Positions 28,101-41,000 of a stretch of DNA of 64,000 bases are shown here, one piece after another. The notes under the pieces were generated by a model. It saw only the letters and a program-made list of their open reading frames with translations, had not been told where the DNA came from and made no database searches. How positions within the stretch are numbered: position 1 is the first letter of the stretch; each line of letters starts with the position of its first letter. The DNA comes from Apostichopus japonicus (Eukaryota; Echinodermata; Holothuroidea; Aspidochirotida; Stichopodidae), in NCBI RefSeq assembly GCF_037975245.1, contig NC_092572.1:24461989-24525988 (forward strand), written 5' to 3'. The translations under genes were made by a program, and so were the position numbers.

Positions 28101-31100
28101 CCATTTGTAGTTTCTCCAGGTATGATAACATCTCGGATGTCTCTTGGTCTTTTCTCTGCTGATCTAGCAACCTCTCCTCCCTCCTGTCCGCAATCTGTTG
28201 CAAGATCATGGCGGCTCCCCTGTGATGAAGACCAAAATACATCAAATTAACAAATCTAGTACATGAATGTAGCTTTAAAACATACAATTAAATAGAAGAA
28301 ATACAATACACTATAAACATCTACAGTGCAGTACAATACCATACAGTACAATACAACACAGTAAAATACAGTTCAATACAATACAGTACAATATCCAATA
28401 CAATACAATACTGCGAACTACAATACAATATCATGCAATACAATAAATAACAGTACAAAACAATGCTATGTAATACAATAAAATATACACTACAATACAG
28501 TTCTGAGTGCACTACAATACTGAGTGCAATACTTACATTACAATAAAACAGTACAATACACTACAATACAATAAAATACACAATACAAAACTGAATGCAA
28601 TACAATTAACAATACTGAGTACAATGCAATGCAATACCATGCAATACAATAAAACAGTACAATACACTACAATACAATAAAATATACAATACAACACTGT
28701 ATGCAAAACCATAATACTGAGTGCAATACAAAATAATACTGAGTGCAATACAAAACAATAAAATACCTGTCACTTCAATAAGATACAGTACAATATACAA
28801 TACAACAACACAATACTATAACATGCAATCAACTTTATGCAATAGCAAGCAATACACTACAAGATCTGTCTATGAAATGGATCAGCTTAGAACCATCTAA
28901 GTTTCGTTTCAGACAATGACGAAGAGCTTATTCATAGCTGATAATCTGGGGAAGTCACAACTGAAACTTAAAGGCATTGAAGACTCGCCCCAAACCGCGT
29001 GCGGCCATCTGAAAAAGTTAACTTTCTTTTGCTTGCAAGTGACGTTTTCTTCGTGTCGCTACAAAATGCAGACAGTAATGAAACGTGATACCTTGTTATC
29101 TTTAGCTGGACCTGAGATGTCCATCGCTGTATCGTTTATACACTGTGCTGTGGGTATTGACCGCAGCTGTATGTACTGCTGACTGTACACTAGTGTCTAA
29201 ATTACAGACGGTAGCAAGCTGTGTGTGTGTTTTCTGGGATCGATGGTGGTGTCTAACAATTCTGTTACACCTCATTTGAAACTAGGTCAGATAACCGGCA
29301 TTAGACGTTTCTTTTTTGCGCGAGTCTTCACACCCTTTAAAGACTTATTTTCTACTTTATTTCTTCTTCTTCACCATCTTCTCCTCCCTTGTGACTTACT
29401 CGTATCGTTCATGCTTCCTCTCATTCTCCAGCTGCTCCTGAAGTTGAAGTGATTTCTGTCTCTCCACCTCCATCATGGCGTCTAGTCGTTTCTCTTCCTC
29501 TGTATATTCTTGGCCGATCTCCACTTTCTCGAGTATCTGGGCGTCTCTGATAGCGTGGCACTTAGCGTTGAGCATGAGCTATGTGGACGGACAGATAAAT
29601 AGACAGACAGACAGGAAAGAATTTGGTTAATATTTTTTTAAGAAGAGAAAAACACTACATGCTGCTTTAAATCTAGCGAGCAACTCACGATAAGTATTTA
29701 CTTCCTGATTATAACATCATATGTGACATTGAACATCATTTTTTTTCTTCTTTTTTTCTATCATCTTGTGACTATATCTTCTGTACAGAATGGAGGAAGA
29801 AAAAAAGTAGGCCTAGTCTGTTTAATTAAATAAGTATCAAGTTAGGCCCTAAAATTTACCCCAATTTTGAATATTATTTTTGGTCTTAACATCACTCTTC
29901 TCTTTCAAATTACAAATTAAAACTTGTCAGCAATTTCTATTGGAAGAGACATTTCCAATGAGTTTTTTTTTAGTTTAGCTCTGCTTTGAACTGAATTGAC
30001 TTTCCACATGACATTATTTCCTAACAAACAGCGATTGAAAATGATCGATACTGCCCAATATCCAAGGAGACCAATCATTTGAATCAATCATCGATCTGGT
30101 CATCTTGTTGTCATCTGCAAAATGTACTGACTGCTTCGATACAATATACAAAAATTCGGGTAGCACTGTTGGATCCCGGGTCTGGGCTCCATCAGGGAAA
30201 AAGCACCAAAATATTTTCAACTTAATCACTGCGGGGCGCTAACAATTACTTCGGTTGTATCGACTGCTATGAAAATAAAACTCCATATCTATATCGACTG
30301 AGTTGAACTCACAAATCCATTGAGAGATTCCGGTTCAACAATTTCTTAATAACACATCTAAAACTATGTAAATATATCGCCATCAAACTCAGAATGGCGC
30401 ACCAAAAACAATTCTCACATATTAACCTCTCACAATAATACTCATGACCATTATAGAACATATATCTAAAACTATGTCCAATACTGAAATCAAAATCAGA
30501 ATGGTGCATAAAAAGGTTCTCATGAAAAGACATCACAAAATAATACTTGTTATCATTTCAAGGCACAATTAAAGAAAAAAACCTGTATTTGTTTCTTCAT
30601 CCAGCTCTCGGCTTCTAAATTTTTTTTTACCTCGTTAATTTTCTTGACTTCGTCCTCCTGTTCGTCCTGCTGTTCATTAGCCTTCTGTAGCAGATACTCC
30701 GACTGCTGTTGGGCCTCCAGTTCCAGCTCGTTCAGTTCTTCGTTCTTCTGCCGGGTGCGGTCAAACTCTTGCATTTCCATCTTGCGGTTGTTGCTGGCCT
30801 CCTGGAAATCGAGAGCAAATAAATAATCACATATTTGGAAACGGTATCATTTATAACTCTTTTAACGAGAGTCCGTCCATCGCAGACGACATTGTCGCTA
30901 CTCCACGACCGGATGTTTCTGTTAAATCGGCGATAAACTGGCATTTTGTCAAATCTGAGTTTACCTGGATTTTCATGAGGTTCTTGAATGTTTCATAATA
31001 ACTACACTTTATATATTCTGGTAGTCTGATCCATATTTTTGGAGCAAGAACCATAAACATTTCTATCACCACAGCTACCACAGTTAAAGAGTGTGAAGAC

Positions 31101-32281
31101 TCGCGCACAAAGAAACGTCTCATGCCGGTAATCTGACCTAGTTTCGTATGAGGTTTAACAGAAGTGTTAGACACCACCATCGATCCCAGAAAATACACAC
31201 ACAGCTTGCTACTGTCGGTAATTAGACACTGATGTACAGTCAATATATACAGCTACAGTATGGTCAATACCCACAACACAGTGTACATAGCAGCGATGGA
31301 CATTTCAGGTCTAGATAAAAGGTAACAAGGTATCACGTTTCATTACTGTCTGCAGTTTGTAGCGACAAGAAAACAACAAGGAAAGTTAACTTTTTCAGAT
31401 GGTCGCACATCATGGATTGGGGCGAGTCTTCAATGCTTTGAAGTTCTGGCTCCACACAAAACTACTTTCAAAGATTGTTCAAAACATGATTGCTCAACAC
31501 TTTACCAAGGCACTCTGTCATCATGCCAAACATTCAGATATTCTTTTGTGAACAATAACATCAAATTTAGATCAATTTAAATTTAAATAAATTTGCAATC
31601 AAATTAAATGTGTAAACTAACATTACAGGTTACAACTGTGTCAATATTAATTTAAACTGTAATTTCATTTTTTGCTACCTTGGAAGGCCCTTCATGGGCA
31701 AACACCTCAATATTTGTGTGATCTGTTCTCCCATTACAAGCCAACATGTTCTGTTCTCTCCACTCTCAACATGCTAATCTCCTTATTGAGCCTCGCTTCT
31801 AATTGCATTTTCTAACATTGAATTCCACGCCACATGAACTCAGACATTGCAACTCACTGAACAATTTCAAGCAACAGCTTAAATAAAACCTTTTCTCTTT
31901 TAAGGCACTTCTGAAGTGTTCCATGATATCAGCTTTTATGAATACTGATTAATGATGATTATTATGTACAGCTGAGGGGGGGGGGGGGGGGGTGGGGGGA
32001 GGGGATCCATATGTGAATTTATCGAACAGTTCAATGTTTTTCAGCTTGAAATCATCGTACTTACAGAAGCCATTTCTTTCTCCTTGGCTCTCCTCTGCTG
32101 TTCTGCTAATCTCTCCTCCTGAGTCAAGACTTTACTTGCATCCATGATTCGGAGAAACTGAGCTCGGTCAAGAATGAGAGTCTGACCAGACGGATCGATC
32201 CTTGGTACTCTGTAAAGTTGGGGGGGAGGGGGGGGGAGGAAATAATGTTAAATGGATTGACATGGTACATATATTCAATCA

Positions 32282-32313
<32 letters not shown>

Positions 32314-32316
32314 ATA

Positions 32317-32360
<44 letters not shown>

Positions 32361-34475
32361 ATATATTCAATTGAATTCCTAATGAGTTACATATTTCCAG
32401 TGAATAATTTGTCTGGTATCATAACGTTAAATTCTCTGCAAAATCAGCCAACTTTATTCACAAATTATGCAAAGATGTACTGTATGTACTGAAACTGTAG
32501 CAGTTCTTATGTATGTTAAGAACCATGATACCATTTTCAGCATTTTAGGAATGTACCCTCAAACCACAGACCTCCACATGATTTGTTGGAGCCAGTAGAC
32601 ATACAGATAAGTGTAACAGCTTCCCAGAGAGGCCTTTGTACATTAGCTTAGTATTAAAGTTAACTTACACCAGGTCAATGACTTTACCCTATCACAAGCA
32701 GAATTATTATATCCAAGTTTGGGCAGAAGAGAGAGAGACTAGCATCGAACATGCATACAGTACATGAAGGCCATCCAGTGTATATAATCTGAGATATACA
32801 CGTAGGCCTATTTGTTTCAATCTTACACACAAAAAATATATTTCCTGCGCCAAACACACCTAACTTTCCATTCTGTAATTGCAAAATTAAATAATTTAGT
32901 ACAAAGCAAGTACTGTAAAATACAACTAGCTTGCCAGATAAGACCATTGTAACGATATAGCCTGTCAAAGTGACACCTGACATTAATATGCTGTTAAGAT
33001 GACACCTAAAACAAGGCTGACAGCCATAGCTCGGGCACAGAAAACCAACTTTTTCTGACTTCACATCCAACCTTAGTCCGGCTTAGATCATTGGGGATGG
33101 TCTTTACAGATGTTAGGAAGTCCATAAACATTTCTTCCTTTGTTCTCTCTGAGGGTTCACTTATGAAAAGAGGTTGAGAATTTAGATCCCACTGGATGTA
33201 ACCAGTCATTTGATCTACTTACGTTAGTTTTCTGATGAGATCTTTGGTAATAACTTGTACTTCTTCCTTCTGTTTCGAACTTCTCTGTCCCGACGATCTG
33301 CCACTCTTGTTGGAGAACATATCTTCAAAGCCTCCATTTTGTGTTCGTGCGTCACCTTTGGCCTTGGTCTTTTTCGACCCGAACAGACTTTCGTCGACCG
33401 ACGAGGTCTTACTGACCATGCGGTACTGTCTAGTTCTCGCTCGTCTGGATCCAGAGCTAGAGGCAGACTCTAGACTTGCAACACTTTTAGGCTAAATGGG
33501 GTTAATTAAAACAATGAATCATATGAGTAATGATGTTATAGGCTTAATTAGTTTTTGAGAATGTGGTTCATCAAAATTAATGTATGGGTTCGAGAATGAG
33601 ATGACATTTCTATTTATCAGCATGTGCAGTGCCTGTGGCTAACCGACACATTCAAAACGAAGGCTATGATGGTATACGGTAAATTCTCCATCTACTTAAG
33701 GCATCAATGTTCTTTTAAAGGATAGTGGTAATGATGATCTCCATGAGTTTGCTTAGGTGTTTAGTTCTAGCCTTCAACTAGGCTATTTGATTTTGTTGAC
33801 GGTTTGACCATTTCATCCTTAAAGAGACAGAATTATATATATTTCTAAATGTAGCCTAGTGAGTCAAACTTTTGCAAGCAAGGAAAAGTTTCCTGGGCAA
33901 ACTAGACGCATGTGTTGAAGTTTACTGATACATCATTCAGCTAGACGGGTGAAATAATTCACGAAAATGTCTCAAAATACAAAATTTAAGGCTTTGTAGA
34001 TTAAAGTTTCCGTTGAAAAGGTGGTTATAATACACCTTTGGAATACGGCAACTACAGTGTCTATCAAGTATGAGCAAATCTGAATCTGAATGGGTTAAGT
34101 CGGCAAAAATCCTACTAGAGGACAAAAATGCCAACAGAGCGCTACAAAGTATGACTAAGAGTATTTATTAGATAACAGTGCAGCTACATACTGTATAACA
34201 AAGTAAACAAAGTTACTGAATACATACCACCATAGATCATAAATAGATCTGTTACTATTGTTACTGTATCTAGGCCCTATGTTATTGTTAGGCTAACCCT
34301 GTAACAGAAAGATTTCTCATTTAGTCTAAAATGATGATGAAATGAGAGAATGTAGCACAAGTTAGGCCTATTATTAACTTTTTTTATAATCATGGTTTAG
34401 AATTCTTAGGCTACCTATGGCCTAAGTAAGGCTTAAGCGAGGCTAGCATAGGATAGGCCCGAAGATACTCACCAT
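25145..34475 (-). CDS. CFAP45: Cilia- and flagella-associated protein 45 (CFAP45/CCDC19), complete
   Basis: CFAP45 is a coiled-coil microtubule inner protein in the B-tubule of ciliary doublets, acting with CFAP52. Ten coding exons join in one frame: 34475-34473 (ATG only), 33491-33223, 32209-32065, 30801-30631, 29578-29400, 28219-28090, 27826-27596, 27140-26917, 26506-26282 and 25223-25145, ending in TAA. All introns are GT..AG. The product is 551 residues, the human length. Diagnostic text is AEQERLKLEKEKEIARLRAMQ in the middle (residues FEAEQERLKLEKEKEIARLR), VDESLFG near the N-terminus, DDIKRKKLTELR, and GVPEKYC near the C-terminus. Nearly the whole protein from about residue 100 is charged coiled coil. 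Start choice: exon 2 opens in frame directly after the donor of the ATG exon, giving MPKSVASLES. It runs divergently from MRPL39. Confidence 0.96.
28321..28860. repeat. Degenerate pentanucleotide satellite (TACAA-type), about 540 bp
   Basis: Degenerate repeats of ATACAATACA fill the stretch on the plus strand, with insertions such as CTGAGTGCA. It lies in CFAP45 intron 5 (between exons 5 and 6). Open frames of Y, C, L and I on the minus strand are repeat artefacts. Confidence 0.9.
28965..29345 (+). repeat. Dispersed repeat, left copy of an inverted pair
   Basis: This stretch matches, in reverse complement, the stretch 31078-31450. Shared landmarks are CATTGAAGACTCGCCCCAA, AAAAAGTTAACTTTC, ACAGTAATGAAACGTGATAC, GGGATCGATGGTGGTGTC and GCGCGAGTCTTCACAC. 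The copy ends about 55 bp from the donor side of CFAP45 exon 5. Confidence 0.85.
31078..31450 (-). repeat. Dispersed repeat, right copy of an inverted pair
   Basis: Reverse-complement partner of 28965-29345, roughly 85-90% alike by eye. The pair encloses CFAP45 exons 4 and 5. I see no transposase frame or clear terminal repeats, so the class is unknown. Confidence 0.85.
32281..32357. repeat. TA microsatellite
   Basis: An interrupted run of TA dinucleotides in CFAP45 intron 2, just upstream (minus-strand sense) of exon 3, which begins at 32209. Confidence 0.95.
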
Positions 34476-35031
34476 AACTGAATGTTATTACGAAGTCCTC
34501 GAACGTGTAAAAGAAATGAAGTTTACAGGTCTGCTAATCGTCTCCGTTAAGGAACAGTCTTGATATCTCAATGAAGCCTAACGTTTGGCCTTCTTTAAAT
34601 TGCACAAAGTATAAATTTGACAGTTTTCTATCTTCCAAATTACAAGAAACTTTGTTGTTATTATCGTAAGATTAATATTTGCAACTTATCGGTGCACCAA
34701 TATCAGCTTTGTTGCCTAACACACATTCTAAATTTGATGAGAGGTCCGATCCTATAAAGCTACAGTACAAGAAGGCTACGTTCGATTATTCAGCCATACA
34801 CTGTTGGTTACCACCATCGCTACCGACTTCCACTGTTGCTAAGAAAAACACGATCAGTTGGTTATCCTAGGATGACCTATATGAATATTCATTTTTAAAG
34901 GTCAACATGTGTAAAACCTAAATACTATTAGCACCTATTTTGCGAAATGCATCTCGAACAGGCCAAAATTACAACACTCAGCAGTATACGAGATTGTTTG
35001 GTCTGAGTTTCACTTACTAAGAGAAGCCAGC
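34476..35031. promoter_or_regulatory. Divergent promoter region between CFAP45 and MRPL39
   Basis: The two start codons face away from each other with 556 bp between them, so both transcription starts and any shared promoter must lie here (or in untranslated exons not seen). The stretch contains GTTGCTAAG at 34835, an RFX half-site, as might suit a cilium gene, but no complete X-box. No TATA box is obvious. The start sites cannot be placed from sequence alone. Confidence 0.6.
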
Positions 35032-38000
35032 ATGAATGTTAGTCACAAAGTAATAGTGCCTTGTGCCAGAAGTGCTTGTTCAAGGGGCTTGAGCCTATTT
35101 CGTGGTAAGAAAAATAATAACAAATGACGAAGACCACAGGCGATCACAGCGTATGCACACAGTAGTAACTGGCCTAGGGTATCTAGGTAGTTTAGCCGCA
35201 TAGGCTATGCCTAGTCTGTTCAATTAACTAAGTATAAAGTTAGGCCTATATCCTCAAGGTCAAATTTTTTAGAACACTAGAACCTCACACAACAGATTTG
35301 GCAGTCTTTACATCAGTAAATTTGGTGAACCGCATTGAAATCGAATAATTGGCTACAAACTTTTTTCAAAGCTTGTGTTAAGAAACTACACAAATATACA
35401 TCGTTCACTTAAATTTTCATCCTTGATACATACGTCAGAGAACTTTAATGGGCCTCATTGCTCAGAGTTTAGCATATTTCCTATATTAATGTGTGGCCAT
35501 GGTTGGGAGTGGCTACACAGTAGGTATACTGTACATGTGGGCATGAGCCTACGTTGTGAGGGATCATTAGTTCACCACCTGACTTAATATCCTCAACATT
35601 AAATGATGGAATACAGTGCTATTCTAATAGTGGAATTATTCATAGAACTATAAATTATGGGCTGCCAAGGTTCAACTTTATAGCCTTAGTTACCTGTATG
35701 CATTCCTCAGGTTAAACTTAGGCAAAACTTTGATCACATTTTATTTTTGTCTCAGCAACTGTTTCAACGGACTGTTCTTTGTACACACAGGATTTTCATC
35801 AGCAGTTGACAATTACGATGCAACATCAACAGTTGAAAGACAGAACGAGTTGTTTGATGCTGAAAAGAAGAGACAACTGGACTTTGTGAAGAGAATTGAA
35901 AAAATCAGAGTCAATCATGTTGGACCGAATGATCAATGCAGTCTAGCCATGAATAAATACCTCTCAACTCCTTATCATGTAGCAATGCGTAAGTCTCAAG
36001 TTCACCGTAATGTTTCCAGAAATCAAATCAATTTCTAATTGCTTTCAATAAATGTTTTCTTGAAGTATTTTCTTGAAAAGTATTCTGAATTAACAGGTGA
36101 GCTTCTGTCAAAGCTTTTACAACAACCTGACCTTTCCTACTTAGTTCTTTTTAAAGTTGTCTAACTTAACTGACTTTCAGTTTCAGAGATGGTAGACCTT
36201 TGGACTTTCCAGGATGACATAATTTTTCAAAACTGATTATTAATTTTGACAAGGTAATGAAGTTCACACTATATACACGCCTCAGATTTGGGACCTCAAG
36301 TTGCTTAAATCAAATAGAAGTAAGACATTTTAAAACACCTTCAAAGGTAGACCTAAATTTTGAGTTCTGAATTACCAGAAACATGGAATTATTTCATTTC
36401 ATTAATTAATATGAAATTTCTTTATACAATATGTCCCTGCAAGTACTGTAATGAAGGAATATATATCTTGGTCTAGACTTGAGCTGGTTATATTTACACA
36501 GACTTTTAGTTCTGTTGATAGGTGGGTATTATAAGGGGAGTATGGACTCAGTTGGAAGTCCCACAACTTGGATGGTGGTCGTAGAAACCATCACAGTAGA
36601 AAATTTAAATGCTGTACATATTTATGAATTCATAACAGATCCATGCAAAACGTGCATGCCTACTGCTGAATGCCTTTGGGGTATCTGTTTTTAGGAGAAC
36701 AACCGTTGTAAAGTGGTATGAGAAGGCCTTGCTGTGATACAAGATGTAAACCGTGAAACTTTTACAACTGCAAATGTCAAACTGTTGGTTCTGGTAGTGG
36801 AATGGCTGCTCTACTGTACTATCTCATACGTGTAAACAGTAGTCGTCGTGTACCTTGGGAAGCTGTATTTAGCAACTATTGCTGTTAAATCGCTCATCTT
36901 GATTTTTACAGTAAGGCTCTTAACGTACATCTTTTGATTTTTTCCGTGTTTGTCAGATCTCAACGATTCTTATGTCAAGAGGTCGGCCCTAGCGATGGTG
37001 AACGGTGAACCCTGGCACATGCTGCAACCTCTTACAGAAGACTGTGATCTTCAGTTCCTGACGATGAAGGAAGAAGATCCAGATGAAGTTAATAGGGTAA
37101 TTAAACAGAAGTGTGGTGCAAGGACCATCTCACCTCCCCCCCCTTTTTTTTTCCCACCCAGGAAATATGTAATGGGTGTGACTGGTTAACAGTGTGTGAG
37201 AAAGTTCTTGTTTGGTGAGAGGACCTTCTCACCCTTTCTAACCTAGGAAATGATGAAGTGGGTGTTGTGAATAGCTTTAACATGGTATGTAAGTAGCTGT
37301 TAGATAAGGGACCGCCTGTCCCCTTCTACCCCAGGATAGGATGAAGTGGGTGTGACTTAAGTTAACAGGGTGAGAAAGTAGTTGTGTGGTGAGAGAGGAC
37401 CATCTCACCCCCTTCTACCCCAGCAAAGGATGACAGGGGTGTGACTAAGCTTAACAGGGTAATCAACAGTCTGTGGGAGTAAGTTGACTAATTAAATGTA
37501 CCTGTATGTTACATTATATTGGAAGCGCACTCATACAGACAGCAGTGCTGACTGACTCGGTATCACACATGCTTCGATGTACGAATTGAAGTGCTTCCAC
37601 ATTCACTACACCATAGTGGAAAGGGATCGCTGTTTATCATGTAAAAACATACAACGTGTTAATGCTGACTTAACTCTACATGTAAATCATGCTATAGATT
37701 ATTAATCACATAAGTTTTAATGTTGACTTACTCTGAATGTAGTCAAACTTTAAATCAGCACTTCATTTGGTTTCAACTTTATTTTATTTTACTTATATAC
37801 TTTTTTCTCTGCTAGGTATTCTGGAAGGCCTCTGCCCATATGCTAGGCGCTTTGCTGCAAGATGCATTTAAAGAATCCATCACGGTTATTCCCGTTAGAT
37901 CGCCCGAGATACCATGTGAGTTTTACTCAAGATTATTTGCTACTCAATGTACCATTTAAGTATAAAGTAGATCTCAAAAAAAAGAGAAAAAAACGTCCTG

Positions 38001-41000
38001 TCAGGTAAATAAAGATTACTATGTCAAGTTTGAATAGGGTAAATTTAATTCTGAAGGTAATACTAAGTACAAATGACGCACAGAAAGTTGAACAACCTTG
38101 TTGAAAAAAGCATGTTTGCTTGTATTAGAGATTTCCCACTATCGCTTGGTAAGCAGACTACCCAGTGTTCCTGATACATAAGGGTACTGCAAAAATAAAA
38201 ACAAAAGTCTAATCTTTTACTGATGTTTTGCTTTTCTTCTACTTTTTGACATCTCTTGGCCTTAATGTTTATTATATTTCGATATCTGTTTCAAGAGGTT
38301 TCATTTAGTTATTTAATTTGTGATAAAATTGGTTGAATTGGTTCTCAAAGTTTATTTCCAACCCTTATTGTTTGTACCGTAGAGTCAACTCGTTTGTTTG
38401 ATTATTCAGTAATCTTACTTTTGATTGGCAGATGTAATGGGCTGTTTTGCGTATGATGTGAATCTTTCTATCCAATGGGAACCTACCAGACAAGAACTAA
38501 CGTCGTTAAAGAGAATGGCCTACAAAATGTGCCACAAGAAGATTCCTTTCGAAAGACTTGAAGTACGAAGGGAAGTCGCAGAAGAAATATTTGCGAACAA
38601 TGTGTAAGTAACAGGAAGAATTTTTACAAGTTATCTCTGACATTAAAAAAGATGTTCCATCTGAATTTTCTGTTCTTTATTCTTTGACCAATGAAACGGG
38701 AACATGTTTCTAATCATCCTCGTGAAATAAGTGTGTGTATTCTATTGTTGCTTCCCCCCAACGCCCTCCCTCAACTTGTCTTCTTCAAAACAACATGAAC
38801 TCAGTGAAACAGATGGATTATCAAACTCAAAACTCTTACTGAAAGATTTGACTGTAAAATTTGGGACCTGCAAACATAGTTTCTCTCTTTTTTCCTCTGT
38901 TTTTTTCCCTCTGCTCAAGTGGCCTCATTGGTTTCCCCATGTCTCTGTGTCATTTTTGTATTGGTCGACTAGCATAATATCATTAATGTTGATGAAATTG
39001 CTAAGTAATCGACAAGTGTTTCATGTATGGTTTGTCTATGTAATTTTGGTACTATTCTGTAACCTGTCCTTGTCTAACGAAGGTCCCAGGGGAACTGTTT
39101 CAATTGCAAATTTTGAAGTTAAGTTTTGTCTCCATAACTATCAACCAGGCCTGTTAAAAGTGAGCAAAACGGGAAGCTCATTGCCGGGAAATCTTGATAA
39201 CTCGCGGGAAATCTCACACACAACAAAAAAAAAAAAAAAAAAAAAAAAAAGGTTAGAGAAAGAGCCAAAGAGGAAATAAAATTTAAAAAAGATGATAAAT
39301 TAAAAAATCAGAAACACTTACTAGTGTCTGGGTGTCTTTATTTCTCACTTGAAACATCCCAAAATAGCATCATAATTATTTAATTACACTCAAAGGCATC
39401 GCCGCCGCAAGCCCGCTGAATCTCTCAAGCCAATGTTGGAAAACCTTGTTCAATTTCCCGCGAACACACTGCCGATTTCCCGCCGGTGTTCGCGCAGTAC
39501 CTGGGAATTTTCCCAGGTACCTTGCCAAACAACTGTGGACGACCGCTAAATTTACACACTGCTTATTTTTCGTACACAATTGGTAATTTCTCTACTGATT
39601 TTCAGAGTTTTTATCTCCATACAGTCAGGTGAATACGTTGTGTTTTGAGTATAAACTTATCGTGAATAATAATAAAGGCTTACTGGGCGTCCTTTTTAAA
39701 GGATTTTTATTTCATTTGTTCTATTTTTATCGTGAACCATATCCCATTTTTCTCTCTGCTCCAAGCCATGCGGCACACTGTGCATAAAAGCTCATGGGAT
39801 CCATCGCGCACTCGATTGCTAAAATACACGTGCTCGCTCCAGCTCCACTGATGTGTAGCTATCAGTGGCTCACTTGCATCTCATGTAACTTTACGATGTT
39901 TGTTTACATTACATAGTGATAATTGATGTGGTACAATATGTGACAGCCGGGGTATAGATTTATAATAAATTATGATCAGACTGGTTTGATTACGTGAGAT
40001 GAGACTACTTTGAGTTTTGTCAAGGTAGGAACTCAAGAAACTGACACACTAAAACAGTTTGTTTTAAAAATTATTTTTATTAGCTTTTTAAGTTCAAATT
40101 AGCACTGGTCTTCAACGATCGCAAGTTGTTTTAAATCGCCAAAAAGGTGCACCAAATGGCGCCAATTGCATCCTCATTTTTCAAAAATCTGTACCTTGTG
40201 AGGGGGCACATCCCCTCACACACCCCCTGCGCCGCTGGGGGCGTGATGGCTGCTTGCAGCCATATGGGGCGGGGGAAATGATACCTTCCTTGCCGGAAAT
40301 AAAACATTTTTTACAGCCCTGGACTATCAACTGTGCGGTTTCTTTCTTAATCTGAAGTCTTTGTTCTGTATAAGCTGTTGTTATCGTTTGGAGTAAAAGA
40401 TGGAATTTTGAGGATGCGTGTAAGAAAATTGAAACCCGTTGATCAGCTGATGATAGTACAGGGTGTTATATGAAACATCAAAGATTTAACAAATGCCTGT
40501 TTACAATTAAATGTGTGTCTAGTCAACATTGTGACAAGTTACATGAAATTGTTTACATATATGATTAATTAACATATGGACATATAATCCATATCTTCTC
40601 GGCCATTTTGTATACCTTAAGTCTCTTTATGCAGGCCTGCAGCGCTAAGATAATTTGGGAACTTGTCATAATTTTATCATCTTTACAGGTACAAATTACA
40701 TCATCTGAAGCATGTCGACTCTGAGCGTGTGACGTTGTTTCGACTCGGTGACTTTATAGACGTCAGCGACGGTCCCATGGTCTCGAACACCGGTCTTATG
40801 GTGCCGTTTAACTACTCTGTCACAAAGGTATTGTCCTGTTTTTTATCATGCCTTGATGTCTCATTTGACAAAGGTTAACCTTGTTACCATATACTGATCA
40901 CAACAGGGACAACTAGTGCCAGGTCCCAGAGGAAACAAAATGTTCAATGACATTTATATATCTAATTTCAATTACATTTTTATGTCAAATTGTTTTACCC

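Noticed and set aside
28321-28860. CRISPR-like or coding repeat
   Set aside because: This is a degenerate pentanucleotide satellite in an intron of an animal gene, with no regular spacers.
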